NCBI GenBank assembly: GCA_015487435.1 | Contig: WFPU01000186.1 | Coordinates: 1 to 36,856 of the forward strand | Reading direction: 5' to 3' | Length of the DNA stretch: 36,856 bases | Origin: Sulfurimonas sp. | Lineage (GTDB): Bacteria > Campylobacterota > Campylobacteria > Campylobacterales > Sulfurimonadaceae | Shown: one piece after another, positions 9,696-18,339 of the stretch | Layout: each line of letters begins with the position of its first letter | Position numbering within the stretch: the first letter of the stretch is position 1 | Translations under genes and position numbers: made by a program | The notes under the pieces: generated by a model | What the model saw: the letters and a program-made list of their open reading frames with translations, nothing else | What the model was told of the DNA's origin: nothing | Database searches by the model: none

Positions 9696-10976
9696 ATGAT
9701 ACAAAAAGTCCAGCTTTTTAACACTAAGCAAGACTTTTTTACTTTTTCACTTATTTGTGTTTTCATACTACTTTACTCTCTTCTAATAGAGTTTAATAAT
9801 TACAAAAACCTTACTAGATTTGACTCTAGTATCATAGATGCTACAGTTTTAAAACAATACGAAAAAACTAAACTTACTAAAAAAAACAGATTAAAAACTT
9901 ATCAGGTACTAAAGCTAAAAAATAAAGAAGATTTTACTTTTTACACAACAGCAAAAAAACCATTACCACCATCAATTGGAAAAAAACTCAAACTTGAAGT
10001 ATGGGTTGGAAATATTAGTTTTTATGAGTATATGACAAATTTTTATAGCTTTTCAAAAATAATACACACATACAAATCGCAAACTTCAAAACAAAAACTA
10101 AACACTTTTATATCATCCAAACATGAAGATAAAAATATAACTCACATATATCAAGCACTCTATACTGCTACTCCAATGCCATCAACTTTACAAACTATTT
10201 TCTCAAATCTTGGAGTATCACATCTTTTAGCTATTAGTGGTTTTCATTTAGGAGTATTAGCTACTCTTCTTTACTTTTTATTTAAACTGCCGTATAAGTA
10301 TTTACAAAATAGATATTTTCCATATAGAAGTTATAAAATTGATTCATTTATCTTTATCTCTGTTGTATTGCTAGGTTATCTTCTATTTTTAGAAAGCCCA
10401 CCATCTCTTCTTCGCTCATATGCTATGTTAATAATTGGATTTATACTCTATGATAGAGGATATAAAATAATCTCTATGCTTACACTCGTTTTAACAATCT
10501 TTTTATTGCTATCATTTTTCCCAAGACTTGTTTTTTCTTTAGGATTTTGGTTAAGTGTAAGTGGAGTATTTTATATTTTTTTATTTTTAATTCACTTCAA
10601 AAATTTAAGTAAGTTTTGGCAATTTATCTTAGTTCCAATTTGGGTTTATATTATGATGTTACCGCTATCGTTAGTTATTTTTGAAAACTTTAGTATCTAT
10701 CATCCATTATCAATTATTTGGACATCTCTTTTTACACTTTTTTATCCACTTTCTATATTGCTACATATGATAGGCTTTGGTAATTTTTTTGATTCTAGTT
10801 TGCAAAGCTTGATAGATCTAGGGCAAAATAATGCTTTAGTGGTAGTGTTTGGATTTAAAATATTTGTTTTTCATGTAGGTTTATCTTTACTATCGGTTTA
10901 TAATAAAAATCTTGCATATATATTGATAATATTTAGCATATTAATATTTTTTAGCATTTATCTTTTAAATTTATAA
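9696..10976 (+). CDS. ComEC/Rec2-family membrane protein (short form)
   Basis: LLAISGFHLGVLATLLYFLFKL competence-domain signature with multiple transmembrane helices. Confidence 0.85.
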   Translation: MIQKVQLFNTKQDFFTFSLICVFILLYSLLIEFNNYKNLTRFDSSIIDATVLKQYEKTKLTKKNRLKTYQVLKLKNKEDFTFYTTAKKPLPPSIGKKLKLEVWVGNISFYEYMTNFYSFSKIIHTYKSQTSKQKLNTFISSKHEDKNITHIYQALYTATPMPSTLQTIFSNLGVSHLLAISGFHLGVLATLLYFLFKLPYKYLQNRYFPYRSYKIDSFIFISVVLLGYLLFLESPPSLLRSYAMLIIGFILYDRGYKIISMLTLVLTIFLLLSFFPRLVFSLGFWLSVSGVFYIFLFLIHFKNLSKFWQFILVPIWVYIMMLPLSLVIFENFSIYHPLSIIWTSLFTLFYPLSILLHMIGFGNFFDSSLQSLIDLGQNNALVVVFGFKIFVFHVGLSLLSVYNKNLAYILIIFSILIFFSIYLLNL

Positions 10977-11113
10977 TTGAACTCTTTGGAGAGTTAGCTA
11001 TTAGATTCTGGATCAAGTCCAGAATGACGAAACTATCGTCATTCCAAGCTTGTACAATAAGGGCATCACTTCGATCATTTTAAATCTAATTATAATTGAG
11101 ACCTCTGATTAAT
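10975..11113. repeat. Palindromic MITE-like element, copy 3a (long-loop type)
   Basis: aattgaactctttggagagttagctattagattctggatcaagtccagaatgacg ... attccaagcttgtacaataagggcatcacttcgatcattttaaatctaattataattgagacctctgattaatt. Confidence 0.8.
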
Positions 11114-11224
11114 TAGAAACTAGATCCTAAATCAAGTTTAGGGTGACGCTGACTCCGTCATTCTGGACTTGATCCAGAATCTAACTTATAATTAATAAGA
11201 GAGTTCAATTAATCAGAGGTCTCT
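11094..11224. repeat. Palindromic MITE-like element, copy 3b, in tandem with 3a
   Basis: aattgagacctctgattaattagaaactagatcctaaatcaagtttagggtgacgctgactccgtcattctggacttgatccagaatctaacttataattaataagagagttcaatt, plus an extra TIR fragment aatcagaggtctct. Confidence 0.85.
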
Positions 11225-12028
11225 ATTTTGATATACTTGATTTATCAAATAACATAATTTCATACCATATATAAAAATTATCCATGACGCATATATCCAT
11301 AAAAAGAAAAACAACAAAATTGCAAAAGAACCATAAATTGTTGTGTATGATTGGTTTAAAAACACATAATATATAAAACTATTTTTTGCAATGCTAAATA
11401 TTATAGATATTACAAGAGAACTAATTGCGGCAGCTCTAAAACCAACTTTGATATTAGCAGAAAGTTTAAAAAGTACAAAGAATAAGACCCAAATAATTAT
11501 ATATGGGATTATTGGTAATATATTAAATCCAGATGTTATAGAATTTGATGCCATTAAAGTTGCAATATATCCGGTGATATAAAATGCAACACCTAAAGAT
11601 GTAGGAGTTATAATAAGCATCAAAAGATAGACCCTTATACTCTCTAAAAAAGTTCGTTTTGGTGCATGAAAAGCTCTATTTGCAATAAATTCATAATTTT
11701 TAAAAAAGAGCAATAAAGATACTAAAAGCATAACTACACTCACAACACTCATCTCTATAGAGTTTTGTAAAAAATCATTTATATGCCCCATAACAACCTC
11801 TGAATTAACTGGCAAAAGGTTTGAAAATATAAAATCTTGTATTTTTATATAGATATCTGAAAACGATTTGAGTAATGTTAAAACCGTCATTAAAATTAAA
11901 AGCAAAGGTATAAAAGAAAAAATTGTATAAAAACTAAGAGAAGCTGCAAAAAGAGTCAATTCTTTGTCAGCAAATGTATAAAATAAAAATTTAGCATCTT
12001 TAAATAACCCACTCCTTTTATTTACCAT
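11213..12028 (-). CDS. YihY/virulence factor BrkB family membrane protein
   Basis: TLFAASLSFYTIFSFIPLLLILMTVL; polytopic; GSFAILLFFFLWIYASWIIFIYG. Confidence 0.85.
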   Translation of the reverse strand: MVNKRSGLFKDAKFLFYTFADKELTLFAASLSFYTIFSFIPLLLILMTVLTLLKSFSDIYIKIQDFIFSNLLPVNSEVVMGHINDFLQNSIEMSVVSVVMLLVSLLLFFKNYEFIANRAFHAPKRTFLESIRVYLLMLIITPTSLGVAFYITGYIATLMASNSITSGFNILPIIPYIIIWVLFFVLFKLSANIKVGFRAAAISSLVISIIFSIAKNSFIYYVFLNQSYTTIYGSFAILLFFFLWIYASWIIFIYGMKLCYLINQVYQNRDL

Positions 12029-12154
12029 CTACTATTACCCTTGCCATATAATTTATATATATATTATTATGACATAAACCATATTAAGACTTAATATGTA
12101 ATAATATGTTATAATCATAAAAATTCAATTATCTCCCTATATTTAAGGTTCACA

Positions 12155-13993
12155 ATGAGCACAAGACAGAAACTAACACTAACTTTATCAATGATATTTT
12201 TAGTATTTTTAATTATCATGGTTATATTAATCACTTTTAATTTTAGAGATTCTGGAATTAAAAGTGCAGAAAAAAAAGCTATGTTGACATCTGAAATTGT
12301 TAAAAGTGGTTTAACATCACACATGGTTAATGGGATAATGGATAAGCGAGCCTACTTTTTAAATCAAATTGAAAATATAGACAATGTAAATGCATTATGG
12401 ATTGCTCGCTCACCATCCGTTATCAAACAGTTCGGTAAAGGTTTTAACAACGAAATAGCCCGAGATGCAATAGATAAGGCCGTTTTAAATTATGGCGAAG
12501 TTAAAAAAAATATGACAGAGACCACTACTAAAAGTATCATGCGCATAACAATCCCTTTTAAAGCAACAGCTTTTGGAGAAACAAACTGCTTAAGCTGTCA
12601 TAATGCCAAAGAGGGGGAAGTTCTTGGAGCCATTAGTATGGTTTTAGATGTCACTGATATGAGAGGTAGTAGCTTTAGCACAGTTGGCTATGCGGCTATT
12701 GCTATAGCGATACTAATGCTTTTGGTAATATTAACAATAAATAGATATTTCAAACCATACGTTAATATTTTTTACTCTATAAAAGATGTAATGATGGCTG
12801 CGTATGATGGGGATTATTCTAGTAGAGTAGATGGGGGCAACCTTAAAGAAAGCAAAGATGTTGCAAATATGCTTAACTCATTGCTAGATAAATTGCAAAA
12901 AGTCTTTTTAGAGATTGATAAAAAAGTATATATTTTTGTTCAAAATAAAGATAAAGAAATATCAAGAGACCCATTAATAAATATAAATAATACAATTGAT
13001 CAACTCTCAGAAATTTATAAATTTAAACAAACTATAGAGCATGATAAAGATTTAGATGATATTTATAAAAGAATAGCGTTTGTCCTTAAAAATAAGTTTA
13101 ATATTAAGGATTTTAGCATCATTGAAGCAGATACTATTAGCGGGCTTAAAAAAGTTGTTTATTCTGTAAACGGTTGCCATTGTGATATTGAAAAAGGTAA
13201 ATGTCGTGCTAATCGCATAAACTCCATAGTTGATTCTACAATTTTTGATAACTCGTGTCCATTTTTTACTAAAACAGATTTGAATTATTTATGTATACCA
13301 TACTCAGTCTCAAATGAATTAAATATAATTATATCAATTGTTACTCAAAATGAAAAAGAGAACTTAAGGATTAGAGGATTAATAAATCTAATTCTTGATT
13401 ATATTGGAACTGCACAGCCAACAATAGTAAGTAAAAAATTGATGCAAATTTTAAATAAGATGGCAAGAGTAGATCAACTAACTGGTATGTATAATCGTAA
13501 ATATCTTGATGAATTTACAGAAACTGTAATCCCTCAAGCTATAAGGACAAATACACCATATGGTGTTTTAATGATTGATATTGATTTCTTTAAAATGATT
13601 AACGATACTTATGGACATGATGTTGGAGATGAGGGTATAAGAATAGTATCTCATGTTATTAAAGACTCTATTCGTGAAACAGATACAGCTATTAGATTTG
13701 GTGGGGAAGAGTTTATAGTACTTCTTCATAACTGTGATAAGGATTTCATCAAAGAGGTTGCTGAAAAAATTCGTATTAATTTTTCTAAAGAAAAAATATC
13801 TGCTGGATCTGAGTCTTTTAGTAAAACACTTAGTATTGGTGCTGTAATGTTTCCTGATGATAGTGATAGTATTTGGAAGTGTATCAAATATGCCGATATG
13901 TCGTTATATTATGCAAAAGAGCATGGAAGAAATCAAGTTGTGTGTTTTGATAAAAACATAATAAAAGATGATTCTATGCAGGATTCATTTTAA
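12155..13993 (+). CDS. Membrane diguanylate cyclase with periplasmic CxxCH-containing sensor and Cys-rich GAF-like region
   Basis: N-terminal TM, NCLSCHNAKEGEVLGAISMVLDV (c-type haem motif), second TM, Cys-rich CHCDIEKGKCRANR...CPFF...LCIPY, GGDEF core RFGGEEFIVLL. Confidence 0.92.
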   Translation: MSTRQKLTLTLSMIFLVFLIIMVILITFNFRDSGIKSAEKKAMLTSEIVKSGLTSHMVNGIMDKRAYFLNQIENIDNVNALWIARSPSVIKQFGKGFNNEIARDAIDKAVLNYGEVKKNMTETTTKSIMRITIPFKATAFGETNCLSCHNAKEGEVLGAISMVLDVTDMRGSSFSTVGYAAIAIAILMLLVILTINRYFKPYVNIFYSIKDVMMAAYDGDYSSRVDGGNLKESKDVANMLNSLLDKLQKVFLEIDKKVYIFVQNKDKEISRDPLININNTIDQLSEIYKFKQTIEHDKDLDDIYKRIAFVLKNKFNIKDFSIIEADTISGLKKVVYSVNGCHCDIEKGKCRANRINSIVDSTIFDNSCPFFTKTDLNYLCIPYSVSNELNIIISIVTQNEKENLRIRGLINLILDYIGTAQPTIVSKKLMQILNKMARVDQLTGMYNRKYLDEFTETVIPQAIRTNTPYGVLMIDIDFFKMINDTYGHDVGDEGIRIVSHVIKDSIRETDTAIRFGGEEFIVLLHNCDKDFIKEVAEKIRINFSKEKISAGSESFSKTLSIGAVMFPDDSDSIWKCIKYADMSLYYAKEHGRNQVVCFDKNIIKDDSMQDSF

Positions 13994-14027
13994 AGTAGTT
14001 AAAGAAGAAAACTTCCTTAAAAACTAG

Positions 14028-14128
14028 ATTCCGTGTCAAGCACGGAATGACTATATACTCGAACTTTCGTCATTCTGAACTTGCACCCCAAGGGTATTTC
14101 CTATGGGCATTCAGAATCTAGGTTATAC
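14028..14128. repeat. Palindromic element, copy 4 (long-loop type)
   Basis: ctagattccgtgtcaagcacggaatgac and cgtcattctgaacttgcaccccaagggtatttcctatgggcattcagaatctag. Confidence 0.8.
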
Positions 14129-14141
14129 AAGAAGTCTAGTG

Positions 14142-15527
14142 CTAATCTAATCCCATCTTTGCAGGATTTAAAATATTATTTGGGTCAAATGCTTTCTTTA
14201 TAGATTTAAATAAGTTCATCTCTTCATCTGTAAAAGCCATATGCATATATGGAGCTTTTGCAAGCCCTATTCCATGTTCTCCAGATAGTGTCCCACCTAA
14301 ATCGACAGTAGCTTGAAAAACTTCTTCTATCGCTTTATATGCAATTTTAACTTGTTCTGGATCACTCCCATCAACCATAATATTTGTATGGACATTTCCA
14401 TCACCTGTGTGACCAAAACATGGAATATTTATTTTATATTTATCTGCTATAGCGTAAAATTTCTCTAAAAGCTCAGGAAGAACTGCACGAGGTACCGTTA
14501 CATCTTCATTTAGTTTTTTACTTCCATATACACTTAAAGATGGAGATGCATTCCTTCTTGCAAACCAAATATCAGCAGCTTCTTTTTCATCTTTTGCAAC
14601 TTTAAACTCTTTGCACCCATTTTCTTTAAAAACTTTTTCTATTTGCGTGAGTTGATAATTTAAATCATCCTCTAAATTTCCATCAACATCAGTAACTAAA
14701 AGTGCTCCAGCGTCTACAGGAAAACCCTTGTTAAAAGTTTGCTCAACTGCACGAATAGTTAAATTATCCAAAAACTCCATAGCAACTGGTGTAATGCCAC
14801 TTGCCATTGTTTTATAAACAGCCTCCATAGCATCATTTACACTATCAAAAATTCCCATCGCTGTTTTAGTGAGTTTTGGTTTTGGAATGAGCCTAAGAGT
14901 TATCTCACTTAAAACAGCTAAAGTGCCCTCAGAAGCGATTAAAATACCACTAATGTTATAACCAGCTACATCTTTTATAGTACGCTTTCCAGCTTTAATT
15001 ATATCACCATTTGGCAAAACTGCACGAGTAGCCATTACATAATCTTTTGTGATTCCATACTTTGCAGCACGCATACCACCAGCATTTTCACTGACATTTC
15101 CACCTAAAGTTGAGTACTCTTGGCTAGCTGGATCTGGTGGATAAAAAAGACCTATCTCTTCAACTGCACGTTGCAAGTCCATATTTATAACACCAGGCTG
15201 AACAATAGCTACCATATTTTTTACATCAATCTCAAGGATTTTATTCATATGTTTTTCCATTGCAAGAACAATTCCGCCACTACTTGGTAATGCTCCACCA
15301 GTAAAACCACTACCAGCACCACGAGGAACAATAATTATTTTATGCTCATTACAATATTTTAAAATCTTACTTATATCCTCTTCATCTCTTGGAAAAATTA
15401 CCGCATCTGGTTCAAAATGCTCACGAGTAGCATCATAAGAGTATGCTATTAGGTGTGCTTTATCGTCATAAATATTATCATCACCCACAATTGAAGCAAA
15501 TTGTTTTATATGTTTATTGTCTATCAT
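14142..15527 (-). CDS. glcD: FAD-linked oxidase, glycolate oxidase GlcD-type
   Basis: IIVPRGAGSGFTGGALP, DPASQEYSTLGGNVSENAGGMRAAKYG, CFGHTGDGNVHTNI, SGEHGIGLAK. Confidence 0.93.
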   Translation of the reverse strand: MIDNKHIKQFASIVGDDNIYDDKAHLIAYSYDATREHFEPDAVIFPRDEEDISKILKYCNEHKIIIVPRGAGSGFTGGALPSSGGIVLAMEKHMNKILEIDVKNMVAIVQPGVINMDLQRAVEEIGLFYPPDPASQEYSTLGGNVSENAGGMRAAKYGITKDYVMATRAVLPNGDIIKAGKRTIKDVAGYNISGILIASEGTLAVLSEITLRLIPKPKLTKTAMGIFDSVNDAMEAVYKTMASGITPVAMEFLDNLTIRAVEQTFNKGFPVDAGALLVTDVDGNLEDDLNYQLTQIEKVFKENGCKEFKVAKDEKEAADIWFARRNASPSLSVYGSKKLNEDVTVPRAVLPELLEKFYAIADKYKINIPCFGHTGDGNVHTNIMVDGSDPEQVKIAYKAIEEVFQATVDLGGTLSGEHGIGLAKAPYMHMAFTDEEMNLFKSIKKAFDPNNILNPAKMGLD

Positions 15528-16330
15528 AATTCATCCTCTATTTCAAATTCTTTTACCAAAAATTGTAATTTTTCATCACCATTTTGTATAATCTCTAAAA
15601 GATTTTTATTGTTTTTATTATGAGTAACTAAAAGCTCATAATAGTGAGGCGAATAATCTTTTAAATAATCACTTCCCTCACCCCACCAAGCAGCATCAAT
15701 CTCATCAACACGACTATAAAACGGTAATTTAGTATCTTTTTGTTGCATCTTTATATCTGCAATATTTAAAACCTTAAAACTTCTAGCATCGACTGTAAAA
15801 ATTTTATTATCTAAATAAAAAAAATAAAGACCAATAGTTGCAGAAACGCTCATCTTATAAAAATCTTCTTTTAATGGTGTTGGATGCCCATTAGAAGATA
15901 ATGCAGTTGCAAAAATATCAGGATGTATCCACTCTATAGATTTAGCACCCCTTGTTATAGCATGATAAATATCTGCATCAGGTGCAATTAAAATAGCTCG
16001 GGAATATCCAAAAGCAAGTATAGCTGTATCTCCAACTTGAACTTCCCATAAACCACGAGGCAGTGCATTATGTTTCAAATCATCGTATTTACTCATTTTT
16101 AAAACTGCTTGTCTGCTCTCTTTATCAAAACTCTCTACTACTACATTTTTTAATATGCTGGTGTGATTTTTTGTAAATTGGTGGACTATAAAACCACTCA
16201 TTCCAACATCTATTTTTTCTATCTCAATTGTTGCAATATTTTTTTCATTATCTACACTAACTATTTTAGACTCTAAAACTGATGAAAAAAGTTCTAAAAC
16301 AAATAAAACCAATACTAATATGTACTTCAT
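15524..16330 (-). CDS. Exported protein resembling the plasminogen-binding protein PgbA N-terminal (PGBA_N) family
   Basis: Signal peptide then conserved-looking VGMSGFIVHQF...LPRGLWEVQVGDTAILAFGYSRAILIAPD. 4-nt overlap with glcD. Family assignment from memory. Confidence 0.65.
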   Translation of the reverse strand: MKYILVLVLFVLELFSSVLESKIVSVDNEKNIATIEIEKIDVGMSGFIVHQFTKNHTSILKNVVVESFDKESRQAVLKMSKYDDLKHNALPRGLWEVQVGDTAILAFGYSRAILIAPDADIYHAITRGAKSIEWIHPDIFATALSSNGHPTPLKEDFYKMSVSATIGLYFFYLDNKIFTVDARSFKVLNIADIKMQQKDTKLPFYSRVDEIDAAWWGEGSDYLKDYSPHYYELLVTHNKNNKNLLEIIQNGDEKLQFLVKEFEIEDEL

Positions 16331-16422
16331 ATAACTTCTTTTTTATACTATAGGTGCGATTATATCAAAACTCAGCTAATTTTTGTTAAGGTTACGAAAT
16401 AATTTTTTTTTAGGTATATAAT

Positions 16423-17604
16423 TTGTTTCGACTATTAGTGTTATTTTTACTTTCTACTTCACTGTTTGGCTCTAAGATAGACTCCTTTCGTTGGGAAAAT
16501 GGTATATCTTATTTGATGTTTTTACAAAAGCATAACCTGCCAGCAAAAAAACTATATTATGATTTAGATAGATATGATCAAACATTAACTGAAGAGATTC
16601 GTTCTGGTACAAACTACCATGTTTTAAAGGATAATGAAAACAATATTCTACAATTGCTTATCCCTTTAAATGATGAGCTTCAAATTCATATTTACAGATA
16701 TAAAGATGAATACTATTTTGAAATAATTCCAATAATCTCTAACACAAAAAGAGAAGCCTTCGTTTTAAAAATAACACATTCTCCATATTATGACATTATA
16801 AAGAATACAGGAAGTAAAAAATTAGCCCAAATATTTGTAGCAAACTATAAGTACTCACTTAACTTTAAACGAGATTTGAGAAAAGGGGATACTTTAATCA
16901 TGATGTATGATCAAAAATATCGTCTTGGAATCCCTTTTTCTATGCCTATATTAAAAGCTGCTATGATTGAGATGAGAGGAAAAAAGCATTATATTTATCA
17001 TAATGACGATGATAGATACTATAATGAAAAAGCCCATGAAATTGAGGGGTTTTTACTAGCACGCCCTGTTAAAAATGCCAGAATCTCTTCATATTTTACA
17101 AAAAGACGATATCATCCAGTACTTAAAAGATATCGACCACATTTAGGAGTGGATTATGCAGCAAGACGAGGCACACCTATTGTTGCAGCTGGAAGTGGAC
17201 GCATAAGTTTTATAGGCCATACTCGTGGTTATGGTAACCTTATAAAAATTCGTCACTCTGATGGATATACTACACTTTATGCCCATCAAAAATCTTTTAG
17301 AAGGGGGATGAAAAAAGGAAAGTATGTTAAAAAGGGTCAAGTTATTGGTTATGTAGGCTCTACTGGGCTCTCTACTGGTCCACATCTGCATTTTGGGCTA
17401 TATAAACATGGTCGAGCTATAAATCCTCTGCGTGTTGTTCAAGTTACAACAAAAAAATTAAAAGGCAAAGCTAAAAAATCATTTCTTAGATTAAAAGAAA
17501 ACTATGATCAAAGTCTTAATATCCATTTAGCAAATAATACACCTTACATTAAAAAACCAAAACCAAGTAATGTATGTTATTTTCAATGTGAGGAGCATCT
17601 ATGA
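16423..17604 (+). CDS. M23 family metallopeptidase, Csd3/HdpA-like; TTG start
   Basis: HLGVDYAARRGTPIVAAGSGRISFIGHTRGYGNLIKIRHSDGYTTLYAHQ...GSTGLSTGPHLHFGLYKHGRAINP. Start codon at 16423 is TTG. Confidence 0.92.
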   Translation: MFRLLVLFLLSTSLFGSKIDSFRWENGISYLMFLQKHNLPAKKLYYDLDRYDQTLTEEIRSGTNYHVLKDNENNILQLLIPLNDELQIHIYRYKDEYYFEIIPIISNTKREAFVLKITHSPYYDIIKNTGSKKLAQIFVANYKYSLNFKRDLRKGDTLIMMYDQKYRLGIPFSMPILKAAMIEMRGKKHYIYHNDDDRYYNEKAHEIEGFLLARPVKNARISSYFTKRRYHPVLKRYRPHLGVDYAARRGTPIVAAGSGRISFIGHTRGYGNLIKIRHSDGYTTLYAHQKSFRRGMKKGKYVKKGQVIGYVGSTGLSTGPHLHFGLYKHGRAINPLRVVQVTTKKLKGKAKKSFLRLKENYDQSLNIHLANNTPYIKKPKPSNVCYFQCEEHL

Positions 17605-18188
17605 GTAGTATTGATAATATAGACCAACTAACAAATCCAAAATTTATAAAACCCATTAAAATAAACTACACCTACAATGGTAAAAAAAAGGTTTGGGAAG
17701 CAGTTGTAAACAACGACAGCGTCTCAGTTTTACTTTACCACAAAGATAAAGATGCTTTGGTTATAGTAAAACAACTTCGGGTTCCTGTTTTATATATGAA
17801 TAAAACTAATGGTATGATGCACGAACTTTGTGCCGGGTTAGTAGATAAAGACAAATCAATAAAACAAATTGCAAAAGAGGAAGTTTTTGAAGAGTGTGGC
17901 TACGATGTGCCACTAGAAAATATTCAAAAAATTAGTTCATTTTATACAAGTGTAGGTATGAGTGGAGCTTTACAGACTCTTTATTATGCTCAAATTGATT
18001 CTAGTATGAAAGTTAATGATGGTGGTGGATTAGATGAAGAGGATATAGAAGTTATCTATATCCCACTTAAAGAAGCTAAAAAATTTATGTTTGATGAGTC
18101 TTATCAAAAAACGCCTGGATTGATGTTAGGGTTTTATTGGTTTTTTGACAATCAATGTGAGGTAGATTCTGAATCAAGTTCAGAATGA
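17601..18188 (+). CDS. NUDIX hydrolase (ADP-ribose/UDP-sugar pyrophosphatase-like)
   Basis: Nudix box AGLVDKDKSIKQIAKEEVFEECGY. ATGA overlap with upstream M23 gene. C-terminus VDSESSSE* is encoded by a repeat arm. Confidence 0.9.
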   Translation: MSSIDNIDQLTNPKFIKPIKINYTYNGKKKVWEAVVNNDSVSVLLYHKDKDALVIVKQLRVPVLYMNKTNGMMHELCAGLVDKDKSIKQIAKEEVFEECGYDVPLENIQKISSFYTSVGMSGALQTLYYAQIDSSMKVNDGGGLDEEDIEVIYIPLKEAKKFMFDESYQKTPGLMLGFYWFFDNQCEVDSESSSE

Positions 18189-18332
18189 CAAAAAACTCAT
18201 CATCCTGAACAAAACTCGTCATCCTGAACAAACTCGTCACCTGAACAAACTCGTCACCTGAACAAACTCGTCATCCTGAACAAACTCGTCATCCTGAACA
18301 AACTCGTCATCCTGAACTTGATTCAGGATCTA
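18162..18332. repeat. Palindromic element, copy 5, with ~18-bp tandem array (unit tcgtcatcctgaacaaac)
   Basis: gtagattctgaatcaagttcagaatgac, then about seven units of tcrtcatcctgaacaaac (two units 17 nt, tcgtcacctgaacaaac), ending tcgtcatcctgaacttgattcaggatcta. Confidence 0.92.
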
Positions 18333-18339
18333 AATTTTT

